NCBI GenBank assembly: GCA_022710485.1
Contig: JAKLGU010000007.1
Span: forward strand, 1-64,000
Reading direction: 5' to 3'
DNA length: 64,000 nucleotides
From: Gemmatimonadota bacterium
GTDB taxonomy: Bacteria; Gemmatimonadota; Gemmatimonadetes; Gemmatimonadales; GWC2-71-9
The stretch's first letter is position 1. Every line of letters begins with the position of its first letter. Both the position numbers and the translations under genes were made by a program. Under the pieces are notes generated by a model. The model worked only from the letters and a program-made list of their open reading frames with translations. It had not been told where the DNA came from and searched no databases. This document shows, in pieces, positions 29,828-39,600 of the stretch.

Positions 29828-30187
29828 TCACGCCGAGCCGGCGAGTTCCTCCAGTCGCGCCATGGCCCGGCGGAGGTGCGGAATCACGATGCTGCCGCCC
29901 ACGATCAGCGCCACGCTGAAGATCTCGAGGAACTCCTCCTGCGTGACGCCCTCCTCCCGGCACCGGACGATGTGGTAGGTGATGCAGTCGTCGCAGCGGA
30001 GGACCATGCTCGACACCAGCCCGAGCATTTCCTTCGTCTTGACCCCGAGCGCTCCGGCCTCGTAGGCCCGCCCGTCGAGCGCGAAAAATCGGTTGATGGT
30101 CAGGTTGCCCGCGCCCAGGATCGAGGCGTTCATCTGCTCGCGGAAGGCGCGGAACTCGGCAAGGGAGCCAGGGGCGGCGTCGGACAT
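29828..30187 (-). CDS. Carboxymuconolactone decarboxylase/AhpD-like family protein
   Basis: The 119-residue protein fits the CMD/AhpD helical family and contains the redox-type CDDC motif (about residue 62) followed by [17 protein letters not shown], where the His three residues after the second Cys matches AhpD-like proteins. Members act as alkylhydroperoxidase partners or peroxidase-like thiol proteins; the specific substrate is unknown. It lies 25 bp upstream of lepA in the same direction but lepA has its own promoter. A terminator (30257-30285) separates it from the M28 pair. Confidence 0.82.
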   Translation of the reverse strand: MSDAAPGSLAEFRAFREQMNASILGAGNLTINRFFALDGRAYEAGALGVKTKEMLGLVSSMVLRCDDCITYHIVRCREEGVTQEEFLEIFSVALIVGGSIVIPHLRRAMARLEELAGSA

Positions 30188-30226
30188 GAGAAGCTCGGCG
30201 TGGCAGGGAGCGAATGCGGCGGGGCC

Positions 30227-30243
30227 GCGGGGCAGCGGGGCAG
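30227..30243. repeat. Short copy of the GCGGGGCA octamer repeat
   Basis: GCGGGGCAGCGGGGCAG occurs here, in the leader region of the AhpD-like gene. The same 17-nt string, on the opposite strand, is part of the repeat at the start of the EnvC-like gene (within 20820-20876). Two copies in this window suggest a dispersed octamer family. Confidence 0.5.
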
Positions 30244-30255
30244 GTTGGCAGAAAC

Positions 30256-30285
30256 GATTCAGGAGGCCAGCCGCGCCTCCTGAAT
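30256..30285 (-). terminator. Rho-independent terminator of the M28 peptidase pair
   Basis: A perfect 11-bp stem, ATTCAGGAGGC / GCCTCCTGAAT (30257-30267 and 30275-30285), encloses a 7-nt loop. On the minus strand it lies 28 bp after the M28 stop and is followed by CGTTTCTG. It is the strongest hairpin I found in the window. Confidence 0.75.
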
Positions 30286-30313
30286 GGTAACAAGTCCCAT
30301 CGAATTGAACTGG

Positions 30314-31852
30314 CTAGCGGGCCTGGCGCACCTGCTCCAGGGCGCCCGGGTTCCAGGTCGGCTTCGTGGCGGCGTTGCCGACCGCCTGGCCGGTCCAGAA
30401 CACGAGCTGCAACAGCCGTGATTCCTTCTCCGCGTTGATCTTGTCCGGCGAGTCGCTCGGCTCGTGATAGTCGGGATGGTGCCCGCTCGTGAAGTAGAGG
30501 ATCGGGACGCCGGCCCGCGCGAAGTTGTAGTGGTCCGAGCGGAACAGGCGGCGTTCCTGTGGCGCGAGGTCGTTGACCGGGGTCATGCCGAGGTCGCGAT
30601 GCGCCGCCGCCACGGAATCGAGGGTGGGCCCGAGGCTCGAAAAGGTCATGCCGATGGTCTCGACGGTGTCGGGCCAGTTCCGCCCGATCATGTCCATGTT
30701 CAGGTTCGCCACGACCTGGTCGATGGGCACCGGTGGATGGGCGGTGAAATACGCGCTGCCCCAGAGCCCCTTCTCCTCGCCGCTCACGGTCAGGAAGATG
30801 AGCGACCGCCTGGTGGCGGCGCGCTTCCGGGTGAAGGCCTCCGCCAGCTCGAGGATCCCGACCGTGCCGGAGCCGTCGTCGTCGGCGCCGTTGTTGATGC
30901 TGTCGGGCTTCCCCGGGCTGATCCCGATATGGTCCATGTGGGCCGAGAACACCACGTATTCGTGCTTCAGGGTCGGGTCGGTGCCCTCCAGGATGCCCAC
31001 CACGTTCGGCGCGGTGGCGGTGCCCAGGACGGTGTCCGACGCCATCACGGTCGCTTCCCAGCCGCTCATGGGGAGCACCGTCATTTCGCCCGCGCCGTTG
31101 AGCTGGTCGAAGACGCCCTGCGCCTGCGGGAACCGGGCAATGATCGCGGCCTGGGGAACTTCCACCACGAGCGGTATGCCCCCCGTCCGGGCGGCCGCCT
31201 CGTCGCGCGACACCTGGACACGACCCGCCTGACCGGCCAGGGCGGCGATGACCGTCGTGTCGCGGTCGCTGAGGGCGATGATCCCCGCCGCGCCCGCGGC
31301 CACCGCCTTGAGCACAATGGCGTTCGCGAACTGCGGCACCTCGGACCACTTGACCACCCAGACGAGGAGTTTTCCGGTGACGACGCTGTCGGCGGGAAAC
31401 CGGTCCGGATTCGGGGGGCCGCCGAGCAGCAGGATCGGGGCGCTGATCGGCTTGCCGTCCTGCTCCCCGGCGTGTTGCACCACCGAGGTGGCGTATGGCA
31501 GGAGGATGCTTCCCTGGCCGTTCAGCTCGGTGAACTCCACGTAGGAGCGATCCACCTGCAACTGCCGGAGGACCAGCGGGAAACGCTGGAGGTAGGTGCC
31601 GCTGTCGCCTGCGGGGCGGAGGCCGAAGGACTTGAACTGGGCCGCGATATACGCGGCCGCTGTTTCGAGGCCAGGGCTCGGCGTGTCGCGCCCCATCATC
31701 GAGTCATCGGCGATGAGGTGGATGCGCCGGGAGACATCCTTGGCGGTGATCGAGGCCGCGGCCTTCGTCACGTCACGGGCCTGGGCGGCGAGCGGGGTGC
31801 CCGCCGCCAGGCCCGCCAGCGCGACGAGCGCGCTGGCGAGCTTCAGCCTCAC
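30314..31852 (-). CDS. Secreted M28-family aminopeptidase, copy A
   Basis: The 512-residue protein has a signal peptide (cleavage near PLAAQA), a PA-like insert (about 130-250) and an M28 zinc peptidase domain. The dizinc ligands are visible: His in HMDHIG, bridging Asp in NGADDDGSG, catalytic Glu-Glu in SGEEKG, Asp in NLNMDMIG and His in GHHPDYHEPSD. It would cleave N-terminal residues from peptides in the periplasm or outside. GTG 31852 overlaps the upstream M28 stop (GTGA). It is a tandem paralogue of the next gene, sharing blocks such as RIHLIADDSMMGRDTPSPGLE almost unchanged. Confidence 0.92.
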   Translation of the reverse strand: MRLKLASALVALAGLAAGTPLAAQARDVTKAAASITAKDVSRRIHLIADDSMMGRDTPSPGLETAAAYIAAQFKSFGLRPAGDSGTYLQRFPLVLRQLQVDRSYVEFTELNGQGSILLPYATSVVQHAGEQDGKPISAPILLLGGPPNPDRFPADSVVTGKLLVWVVKWSEVPQFANAIVLKAVAAGAAGIIALSDRDTTVIAALAGQAGRVQVSRDEAAARTGGIPLVVEVPQAAIIARFPQAQGVFDQLNGAGEMTVLPMSGWEATVMASDTVLGTATAPNVVGILEGTDPTLKHEYVVFSAHMDHIGISPGKPDSINNGADDDGSGTVGILELAEAFTRKRAATRRSLIFLTVSGEEKGLWGSAYFTAHPPVPIDQVVANLNMDMIGRNWPDTVETIGMTFSSLGPTLDSVAAAHRDLGMTPVNDLAPQERRLFRSDHYNFARAGVPILYFTSGHHPDYHEPSDSPDKINAEKESRLLQLVFWTGQAVGNAATKPTWNPGALEQVRQAR

Positions 31853-33393
31853 GACGCCGGCTTCGGCGGCTGGACGATCTTGGCGTAGCTGTCCGGATTC
31901 CACTGCGGGCGCTGCGGATTGTTCGCCACCGCCTGCCCGAGGTAGAACAGGAGCTGGAGGATCCGGGACTCCTTGTCGGCGTTGATCTTGTCCGGGGAGT
32001 CCGACACCTGGTGGTAGTCGGCGTGCACGCCGTTGAAGAAGAAGAGGATCGGCACGCCGTTCTTCGCGAAGTTGTAGTGGTCCGACCGGCCGTAGAAGTT
32101 CTCTTCCGGCCAGCGGTCGTCGATGGCGGCCATGCCGAGTTCGGGATGCTGCGCGTTGACCGCCTCGAGCGTCTTGCCGAGGTCCGAGTGCTCGCGGCCG
32201 ATCGCGACGATCGTGTCCGGCCAGTTGCGGCCGATCATGTCGAGGTTGATGTCGGCCACCATGTCCTTGAGGGGCACCGTCGGGTGGTTGACGAAGTAGT
32301 TGCTCCCCCACAACCCCTTCTCCTCGCCGCTCACCGTGATGAACAGGATGGAGCGCTTCGGGCGCGCGCCGGGCCGGCTGAACGCCTCGGCGAGCTCGAC
32401 CACGCCTACCGTGCCGGAGGCGTCGTCGTCGGCGCCGTTGTGGATGCTGTCCGGCTTGCCGCTCGCGATGCCCACGTGGTCCATGTGCGCCGAGTACACC
32501 AGGTATTCGTGCTTGAGCTTGGGGTCGGTGCCCTCCAGGATGCCGATGGTGTTCGGCGCGGAGCTCTTCTTGAGCACCGTCTCCTTGAGGTCGATCATCA
32601 CCTTGAGGCCCGGGTCGGCCAGGATCACCATGGAAGTGTCGGCCCGGATCTTCGCGACGTCCACGCCGCCGGCCGCGAGGACCGCGGCGAGGGCCGCGTC
32701 GTTGACCTCGACGACCGGGGGGCGGCCTTCGGCGCCGGCGAGGCGGATGCCCGGCCGGTATGGGGCCTTCATCCGGTTGGCCCAGCCGGCCGAGTCACGG
32801 TTCGAGAGGATCACCACGCCGAGCGGGTGGAGCGCGTAGACGGCGCCGATCATCTGGCCCATGCCGCCCGCCGTCGGTCCCTTGCTGTAGTCCATGACGA
32901 CCACGACCACCTTGCCGGTGGCGTCCATGCCCGCGAGGGCGTCCCGGTTTGGCTTGCCTCCGAGGACCACGACCGGGCCGCCGATCTCCTTGTCGGGCGT
33001 GGTGCCGCCCATGAAGCGCGCATCGGTGGTGAATTCGGCGTGGACGTGCTTCCCGCCCGCCATGAACCCGACGTGGGATTCGGCGGCGTCGAACTGGACC
33101 TGCAGAATGTCGTACCGCTGGAACCAGGTGCCGTTCTCGCCACCGGGCTTGAGCCCGAAGGACTTGAACTGGTCGGCGACGTACTGCGCCGTCATTTCCA
33201 GGCCCGGGCTGGGCGTGTCGCGCCCCATCATCGAGTCGTCGGCGATGATGTTGACCCGGCGCGCCACGTCCGGGGCGGTGATGGTCGCGGCCGCCTTCTT
33301 CACCGCCGAAGACGGCGGCGGGACGACGGCGGCGGGCGCCTGCGCGGCGAGCGGAGAGGCGGCGAAGAGGGCGAGCGTGAGCAGGTGTCGCAT
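31849..33393 (-). CDS. Secreted M28-family aminopeptidase, copy B
   Basis: The 514-residue product has a signal peptide (MRHLLTLALFAASPLAAQ), a PA-like insert and an M28 domain with ligands in HMDHVG, NGADDDASG, SGEEKG, DINLDMIG and GVHADYHQVSD. It differs from copy A mainly in the PA-like insert, which may alter substrate access. Copy B comes first in the operon and copy A follows with a 4-bp overlap. ATG 33393 directly precedes the signal peptide, so upstream in-frame ATGs were rejected. Confidence 0.92.
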   Translation of the reverse strand: MRHLLTLALFAASPLAAQAPAAVVPPPSSAVKKAAATITAPDVARRVNIIADDSMMGRDTPSPGLEMTAQYVADQFKSFGLKPGGENGTWFQRYDILQVQFDAAESHVGFMAGGKHVHAEFTTDARFMGGTTPDKEIGGPVVVLGGKPNRDALAGMDATGKVVVVVMDYSKGPTAGGMGQMIGAVYALHPLGVVILSNRDSAGWANRMKAPYRPGIRLAGAEGRPPVVEVNDAALAAVLAAGGVDVAKIRADTSMVILADPGLKVMIDLKETVLKKSSAPNTIGILEGTDPKLKHEYLVYSAHMDHVGIASGKPDSIHNGADDDASGTVGVVELAEAFSRPGARPKRSILFITVSGEEKGLWGSNYFVNHPTVPLKDMVADINLDMIGRNWPDTIVAIGREHSDLGKTLEAVNAQHPELGMAAIDDRWPEENFYGRSDHYNFAKNGVPILFFFNGVHADYHQVSDSPDKINADKESRILQLLFYLGQAVANNPQRPQWNPDSYAKIVQPPKPAS

Positions 33394-33430
33394 GCGTGGT
33401 CTCGGTCTGGGTGAGTCAGGGGAACGGGAC

Positions 33431-33461
33431 GGCCCGGCAGGCAAACTAGGCATGCCGGGCC
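33431..33461. other. Inverted repeat between the small proline-rich gene and the M28 pair
   Basis: A 9-bp perfect stem, GGCCCGGCA / TGCCGGGCC, encloses a 13-nt loop. It could end the upstream minus-strand transcript, but no T-run follows, and the loop contains a possible -10 (TAGTTT on the minus strand) for the M28 genes. Function is uncertain. Confidence 0.4.
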
Positions 33462-33494
33462 CGGAGTCGCTACGGCGGGATGGAACGGAGAGTT

Positions 33495-33797
33495 TCAGGA
33501 GCCGCGGCGTTTCAGCTTGGGCTCGCCGGTGGCTTTGGGGGCCGACCCGGACCTGCCGGGGCTGGGGCGGGAACCGCCGCCCTGAGGTCCGGCGGAGCCT
33601 GCACTCGGTCGGCTGGGGGCGGCACGGCTCGGGGCTGGAGGCTTGTCAGCCTTCCGGCCCTGTTGCGGGGTGGTTTTCGGCGCCGGCTTGGCCGGATCCT
33701 GCTTGCTCTCCTGCACCGCACGCGGGGCCTCGACCTCCGGCTTCGGAGCCGGGAGCTGGACCGTTGTGAGCGAGAGAATCAAGAAGGGATACAGCAC
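33495..33797 (-). CDS. Small membrane-anchored or exported Pro/Ala/Lys-rich protein
   Basis: A GTG at 33797 is preceded by a perfect Shine-Dalgarno (AGGAGG, spacing 5) and a good promoter (33875-33903), which decide this start over longer in-frame options. The 100-residue product begins with a short hydrophobic helix (VLYPFLILSLTTVQL) and continues as a low-complexity Pro/Ala/Lys/Ser tail with no Cys and a basic end (KLKRRGS). I recognise no family. Its composition suggests a disordered, positively charged extension into the periplasm, perhaps touching peptidoglycan or DNA. Confidence 0.6.
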   Translation of the reverse strand: MLYPFLILSLTTVQLPAPKPEVEAPRAVQESKQDPAKPAPKTTPQQGRKADKPPAPSRAAPSRPSAGSAGPQGGGSRPSPGRSGSAPKATGEPKLKRRGS

Positions 33798-33874
33798 GAA
33801 ACCTCCTGGAGGACAACCACGTCGAGACCTGTACCGACTAGCAGGCCTCGTGCCACCCATCGATTGGCTCATAA

Positions 33875-33903
33875 TACTATCCTGCACAAGCATTTGCGTC
33901 ACC
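33875..33903 (-). promoter_or_regulatory. Promoter of the small proline-rich gene
   Basis: On the minus strand GTGACG (33903-33898), a 17-bp spacer and TAGTAT (33880-33875) form a sigma70-like promoter. The transcript would have a leader of about 70 nt and a strong Shine-Dalgarno, in contrast to the leaderless style of the divergent DUF58 promoter in the same 203-bp gap. Confidence 0.6.
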
Positions 33904-33961
33904 TGCGGACCCGCCCTCGAGTGGTCCGGATGTCCCCCCCGGGGTACAGACGGGCTCCGCG

Positions 33962-33991
33962 TTGACTTCGCGCGTCACTCCCCGGTACGTT
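33962..33991 (+). promoter_or_regulatory. Promoter of the DUF58-mfd-pdxA run
   Basis: TTGACT (33962-33967), an 18-bp spacer and TACGTT (33986-33991) precede ATG 34001 by 9 nt. The -10 hexamer and its distance to the ATG are identical to those of the flippase-like gene at 4546. No Shine-Dalgarno is visible, consistent with leaderless initiation. Confidence 0.65.
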
Positions 33992-34000
33992 GCCGCCCGC

Positions 34001-34918
34001 ATGGCCACCACCCACGGCGCCGCCCGGCTCGACCTGCTCGATCCCTTCGAGGTATCCCGCCTCGGCGGCTTGGAGGTCGTGACCGAAGGCCTCGTCGAGG
34101 GATTCCTGGCCGGGCTCCACCGCTCGCCACGCCGCGGATTCTCGGTCGAATTCGCAGAGCACCGGATGTACCAGCCGGGCGACGAGCCCCGATACGTGGA
34201 CTGGAAGCTCCTCGGCCGCAAGGACCGGCTCTACGTGAAGCAGTTCGAGGAAGAGACCAACCTCCGCGCGATGGTGGTCCTCGACTCCAGCCGCTCGATG
34301 GATTGGTCCGGACTTCCCGAGGCCCGGCTGACCAAGTTCGACTACGCGCGCCGCCTGACGGCGGCCCTCGCGCTGGTGCTCCTCCGTCAGCGGGACGCTA
34401 CCGGGCTCGTGGTGTTCGACGACACCGTCCGGGCCGCGCTCCCGCCGCGGGTGAGCCGCGCCCACTGGATGCGGATTGCCGCCACGCTCGGCAATGCCAC
34501 GCCAGGTCGCACGACCGCGGCCGCCCCGGCCCTTCAGGGCGTGGTCGAACGGTTGCGGCGCCGAGGCCTCGTCGTCTTCATATCCGACCTACTGCTCGAC
34601 CAGTCTCCCGCCCTGCATGCCCTCAAGTTCCTCAGGCACCGCGGCCACTCGGTGCTCGTCCTGCACGTGCTCGACCCGGCGGAGCTCGAGCTCGACGGTC
34701 CCGCCGAGGTGCGGTTCGAGGATCCCGAGTCGAGCGCCGCGGTGGTGCTCCGCCCGAGGGATTGGGCCGAGGTGTACCGCAAGACCGTGGGAGACGTAGT
34801 GGCCGGGTGGCGCCTCGCCCTGCGCCGCGAGGGGATCCGGTACCACCCCGTGCGGACCGATCTCCCCTTCGGCCGCGCGCTGCGTGAGGCGCTGGTTCGG
34901 CCGGGCGGCATCGCGTGA
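34001..34918 (+). CDS. DUF58 domain protein (MoxR-associated)
   Basis: The 305-residue protein has the DUF58 signature GFSVEFAEHRMYQPGDEPRYVDWKLLGRKDRLYVKQFEEETN region around residues 45-90 and a VWA-like core with LDSSRSMDW as a MIDAS-type DxSxS. Such proteins usually work with a MoxR AAA+ ATPase and Bat proteins in envelope maturation or stress; no MoxR gene is in this window. Start ATG 34001 is fixed by the promoter. Its stop overlaps the BatA-like start (GTGA). Confidence 0.88.
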   Translation: MATTHGAARLDLLDPFEVSRLGGLEVVTEGLVEGFLAGLHRSPRRGFSVEFAEHRMYQPGDEPRYVDWKLLGRKDRLYVKQFEEETNLRAMVVLDSSRSMDWSGLPEARLTKFDYARRLTAALALVLLRQRDATGLVVFDDTVRAALPPRVSRAHWMRIAATLGNATPGRTTAAAPALQGVVERLRRRGLVVFISDLLLDQSPALHALKFLRHRGHSVLVLHVLDPAELELDGPAEVRFEDPESSAAVVLRPRDWAEVYRKTVGDVVAGWRLALRREGIRYHPVRTDLPFGRALREALVRPGGIA

Positions 34919-36699
34919 GCGGCTTCCTCAACCCCCTTTGGCTCTGGGCGCTGCCCGCCGCCGCGCTTCCCTTGATCCTGCACCTCGTGGCCCGGCGGCA
35001 GCCGCCCACGGTGGCGTTTCCCGCCGTCCGATACCTGCAGCAGGTCACCCGCGACCACCAGCGCCGCCTCAAGCTGCAGCACTGGCTGCTTCTCCTGGTC
35101 CGCACCCTCCTGGTGCTGGCGCTGATCCTCGCCGCGGCCGGTCCGACCGTGGCCCGCGACGGCCTCGCCAGCCACGCCCCCGCCGCGCTGGTCCTGATCC
35201 TCGACAACTCGCCAAGCAGCGGTGCGGTCTCCGGCGGGACGCCGGTGCTCGACCGTCTGCGCTCGGCGACCCGCACCGTCCTCGACAAGGCGACTCCGGA
35301 GGACGCCGTCTGGCTCATCACCTCCGACGGGCTGGCACGTCGCGCCCCGGTTGAGCGGCTGCGCGCGGCGATCGACTCGCTCCATCCGTCGGAAATCCGG
35401 CTCGACCTGGGCGTGGCGCTGGCGCAGGCCGGCGACCTGCTGACCAACGCTGACCGCCCCGGCGAAATCGTCCTGCTCTCCGACCTGCAACGGAGCGCCC
35501 TGTCTGCGGTGCGCCTGACGGTGCCGGTGCTGGTCGGCATGCCGGACCTCATCCCTCCCCCCAACCTCGGCGTCGCCACACTCGAACCAGGTCCGCAGCC
35601 GTGGTCTCCCGGGGAGAATCGGGTGCGGGTCCGGCTCGCGGGGGACTCGGGACGCACATCGCCGCTGTCGGTCCAGCTCGGCGACCGCACGGGTCGCCCC
35701 CAGCTGGCCGGCGTGGGTACAACCGTGGAAGTACTCCTGCCTGCCGTCGCTTCGGGGTGGTGGTCCCTTACGGCGGATCTCGATCCTGATGAATTCCGGG
35801 CGGACGATCGCCGCCGAACCCTCTTTCGGGTGCTGCCGGTGGCACGGGCGCAGTGGGACCCGGCGGACCTGTACCTCTCCGCGGCGGCGATGACGCTCCT
35901 CGAAGGTGGGCGGCTCCAGCAGGGGAGCCAGGTGACGCTGGGCTGGCTCGGCCCCGCGGCGTCCGTGGTGGCGCCGCCCCAGGATCTCGCGTCGCTGGGC
36001 TCGCTCAACCGGGCGCTCGAACGCCGCGGGATTCCCTGGCGGTTCGCGGGGCCGGTGGTGCAGCCGCAGGCGAGCGACAGCGGACCGCTCGGCCCACCGG
36101 CCCGGGTTTCCCGGCGCCTCCGCCTGACGTACGTCGGCGGCGCGCCGCGGGGCATCGCGGCGACGGTAGGCGGCGAGCCGTGGATCGTCCACGCGGGCGA
36201 CGTCGTGCTGCTCGGCAGCCGACTCGATCCGGCGTGGACCGACCTGCCCACCTCCGCCGGGTTTGTGCCGCTGGTGGACGCACTGGCCAACCGGCTGGTA
36301 CGGGGAGAACAGGCTCTCCTGTCGGGATTTCCCGGCACTCCGGTCCGGCTTCCCGACGATGTCGAGCAGGTGACGGACAGCGTCCGCGCCTGGCGCGTCG
36401 AGGGCGGAGCGTCGTGGCGACCGCCGGCCACTGGCATCTATCTCCTCCGGTCGGGCGCCGACACCCTCGGCGCGGTCGCAGTCAACCTCGACCCGAGGGA
36501 ATCGGAGCTGTCGGCAGCGAACCGGACGGATCTCGAGGCGCTCTGGCCCGGGGTTCGTGCTGTTCCGCTCGCGCGGGTCGGCGAGGCGGCGTTCGCTTCG
36601 GGCGCGCAGGGCCACCTCCGCGGGCCCCTGCTGTGGCTCGCGCTCCTGCTCGGTCTCGTCGAGGTGGCGCTGGCGAGCGCCCGGCGGCGGGCCGCATGA
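34915..36699 (+). CDS. BatA-like membrane protein
   Basis: The 594-residue protein begins with the BatA N-terminal pattern FLNPLWLWALPAAALPLILHLVARRQPP, followed by a second helix (LLLLVRTLLVLALILAAAGP) and a VWA-like domain with LILDNSPSS. A long periplasmic region precedes a C-terminal helix (about 568-588). It pairs with DUF58 proteins, probably in envelope homeostasis. GTG 34915 overlaps the DUF58 stop, and its own stop overlaps mfd (ATGA). The linkage to mfd is positional only. Confidence 0.82.
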   Translation: MSGFLNPLWLWALPAAALPLILHLVARRQPPTVAFPAVRYLQQVTRDHQRRLKLQHWLLLLVRTLLVLALILAAAGPTVARDGLASHAPAALVLILDNSPSSGAVSGGTPVLDRLRSATRTVLDKATPEDAVWLITSDGLARRAPVERLRAAIDSLHPSEIRLDLGVALAQAGDLLTNADRPGEIVLLSDLQRSALSAVRLTVPVLVGMPDLIPPPNLGVATLEPGPQPWSPGENRVRVRLAGDSGRTSPLSVQLGDRTGRPQLAGVGTTVEVLLPAVASGWWSLTADLDPDEFRADDRRRTLFRVLPVARAQWDPADLYLSAAAMTLLEGGRLQQGSQVTLGWLGPAASVVAPPQDLASLGSLNRALERRGIPWRFAGPVVQPQASDSGPLGPPARVSRRLRLTYVGGAPRGIAATVGGEPWIVHAGDVVLLGSRLDPAWTDLPTSAGFVPLVDALANRLVRGEQALLSGFPGTPVRLPDDVEQVTDSVRAWRVEGGASWRPPATGIYLLRSGADTLGAVAVNLDPRESELSAANRTDLEALWPGVRAVPLARVGEAAFASGAQGHLRGPLLWLALLLGLVEVALASARRRAA

Positions 36700-39600
36700 C
36701 CCTCTCGCTCATCCTCGACACGCTGGACCGGACGCCGACGGCGCTCGACGTGGCCGCGCGCCTCCCGGCGCGCGGGAGTCGACTCGCGCTCGGTGGCCTG
36801 CCCGGCTCGAGCGGCGCCGCCCTCGTGGCGTGGCTGGCGCGTCGCTTTCCCGACCGGCTGTTCGCCGTCATGGCCACGACGCCGGCCGAGGCCGAGCGCT
36901 GGCTCAGCGACCTGCAACGACTCACCGATGTCGCCACCGCGCTCTATCCCCAGCGCGAGGGCCTCGGCGAGGAGGAGCCGCATCACGAAATTGCCGGGGA
37001 GCGGGTGGAGACGCTGCAGGCGCTGGTCGAGGGGCGGATCCGGATCCTGGTGACGACGGCGCGCGCCTCGGTGGAGCGCACCGGTGTGCCGGCGTGGCTC
37101 CGCGCCGCCACCCTCCGGCTCCGCCCGGGAGGGACCGACACAGCGGGCCTCAGCGCGGTGGTGGCGGCGCTCGAGTCGATGGGGTACCGCCGGGTGCCGA
37201 CGGTGACCGAGGTGGCGGAGTTCAGCGTCCGCGGCGGCATCGTGGACGTGTACGGCTTCGGCATGAGCACGCCGGCGCGCTGCGAATGGTGGGGCGACGT
37301 CCTCGCGTCACTCCGCGGCTTCGACCTCACCACGCAGCGATCGCTCGAGGAACTGGACGAGGTGACGGTGCTGCCGGTCGGTGGCGCGCCGCGCGGCACC
37401 GCCGCGCCGGAGGGCGGGGCGCCCGTCCGGAGCTCGCTCCTCGAGTTGCTCGCCGCCGACACCCTCCTGGTGGAGGAGGCGGAGGGCCCTGACGCCGACG
37501 AAGTGGACCGGGCGTGGGCGGAGGCCGAGCACCACCTCGAGCTCTCCCGGCGGATGGGGGAGGATGTCCCGGGCCGCGGCGAGCTGTACGAATCGCCGGC
37601 GCGGTGGCGGGAGCGCCGGGCCGCGTTTGCGCGGATCCTCCTTCGCGAGGAGGCGGTGGATCTCCAGGTGGGCTTCCTGCCGCCGGAGCGGATCGACCGC
37701 GAGATCCCGCGGCTCCGCGCCCTGCTCGCGGGCGGGCAGCCGACCCTTCTCCTCTGCGACAACGAGGGGCAGTTGGAGCGGCTCGAGGAACTGCTCAGCG
37801 AGGGGCACCGGGGGCCGCACGCCTCCATGGCGGTCGGCGCGCTCGACGGCGGGTTCGTCATGCCGGCGCTCCGCGTCCTGACCGATCACGAAATCTTCCG
37901 GCGCGCGCGCCGCCTCCGGCGGCCTCGTCGCTACCGTCAGGCGGCGCCCACCGCGGCCACCGGCGCGCTCGCTGCAGGCGACTACGTGGTGCACCTCGAC
38001 CACGGTATCGGCATCTACCGCGGCATCGACACCATCACCGTCGGGGGCGGGCTCCTCGAGGTGGCCGTGGTGGAGTACGAGGGGGGCGACCGGCTGAACG
38101 TGCCGCTCTACCGGCTCGACCAGCTGGAGCGCTACCGATCCGCGGGGGAAGACGGCGACCGGCCGCCGCCCAAGCTGCACCGCCTCGGCGGGCCGGCCTG
38201 GAAGCGGACCCGTGAAAAGACTCGGCAGGCGATCCGCCAGATGGCGGCGGAACTGCTCGACCTCTACGCGCGCCGGACGGTGCAGGCGGGGTACGCCTTC
38301 CCGCCCGACACCAAGTGGCAGCGCGAGCTCGAGGCGAGCTTCCTGTACGAGGACACGCCGGACCAGAAGAAGGCGATCGAGGAGGTGCGCCGCGACATGG
38401 AGCAGCCGGTCCCGATGGACCGGCTGCTCGTCGGGGACGTCGGCTACGGCAAGACCGAGGTCGCGGTCCGCGCCGCGTTCAAGGCGGTGCAGGGAGGGAA
38501 GCAGGTGGCGGTGCTCGTCCCGACCACCATTCTCGCCGAGCAACACGGACGGACGTTCACGGAGCGGCTGGCCGATTTTCCGGTCAAGGTGGAAGTCCTG
38601 TCGCGGTTCCGGAGCGCACGGGAGCAGAAGGCGGCGCTCGCCAGGCTGGCCTCGGGGGAGACCGACGTGGTCATCGGCACGCACCGGCTGTTGTCGCCCG
38701 ACGTGACGTTCAAGGACATCGGGCTGCTCATCGTGGACGAGGAGCATCGGTTCGGCGTCAAGCACAAGGAGCGCCTGAAGGCGCTCCGGCTCGCGGTGGA
38801 CGTCCTCACGATGAGCGCGACGCCGATCCCGCGCACCCTGCACCTCTCGCTCTCCGGGATGCGGGACCTGACCCAGATCGAGACGCCGCCGCGCGACCGC
38901 TCGCCGATCCTCACCTTCGTCGAGCCGTGGGACGACGCCCTGCTCGAGGAGGCCTTTGCGCGGGAACTGGACCGCGGCGGCCAGGTCTTCATGGTGCACA
39001 ACCGGATCGAGACGATCGACACCTACGCGGCGCGGGTCCGCGCGCTGGCGCCCCGGGCCCGGGTGGGAGTGGCGCACGGCCAGATGCCGGCGGACGAGCT
39101 CGAGTCGGTGATGCAGAAGTTCGTGGCGGGGGAGCTCGACATCCTCGTCTCCACGATGATCGTGGAGTCGGGGCTCGACGTGCCCAACGCGAACACCATG
39201 GTGGTGCACGACGCGCACCGCTTCGGGCTGGCGCAGCTCTACCAGCTGCGCGGCCGGGTGGGGCGGAGCCACCGGCGGGCCTACTGCTACCTCCTTGCTC
39301 CCGACGAGGTGGACCTCCTGGCCGAGGAGCGGCTCAAGGTCCTGGAGCACAACAGCGACCTTGGGGCCGGTTACCGCATCGCACTCAAGGACATGGAACT
39401 GCGCGGGGCGGGGAACCTCCTGGGCGCCGAGCAGTCCGGCCACGCGCACGCCGTGGGGTTCGACCTGTACATGCGGTGGCTGGAGGAGACGGTGCAGTCC
39501 CTCCGTGGCAAGGGGGGTGTGGAGGATCCTGTTCCTCCCGAGGTGGTGCTCGACAGCCCGGCACGCCTGCCGGACTCCTACGTGGCCGACGACGAATCCA

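Noticed and set aside
35853-36695. N-terminal extension of mfd by about 280 codons
   Set aside because: This stretch is a shadow of the BatA-like gene; Mfd homology starts near ATG 36696, which also shows ATGA coupling.
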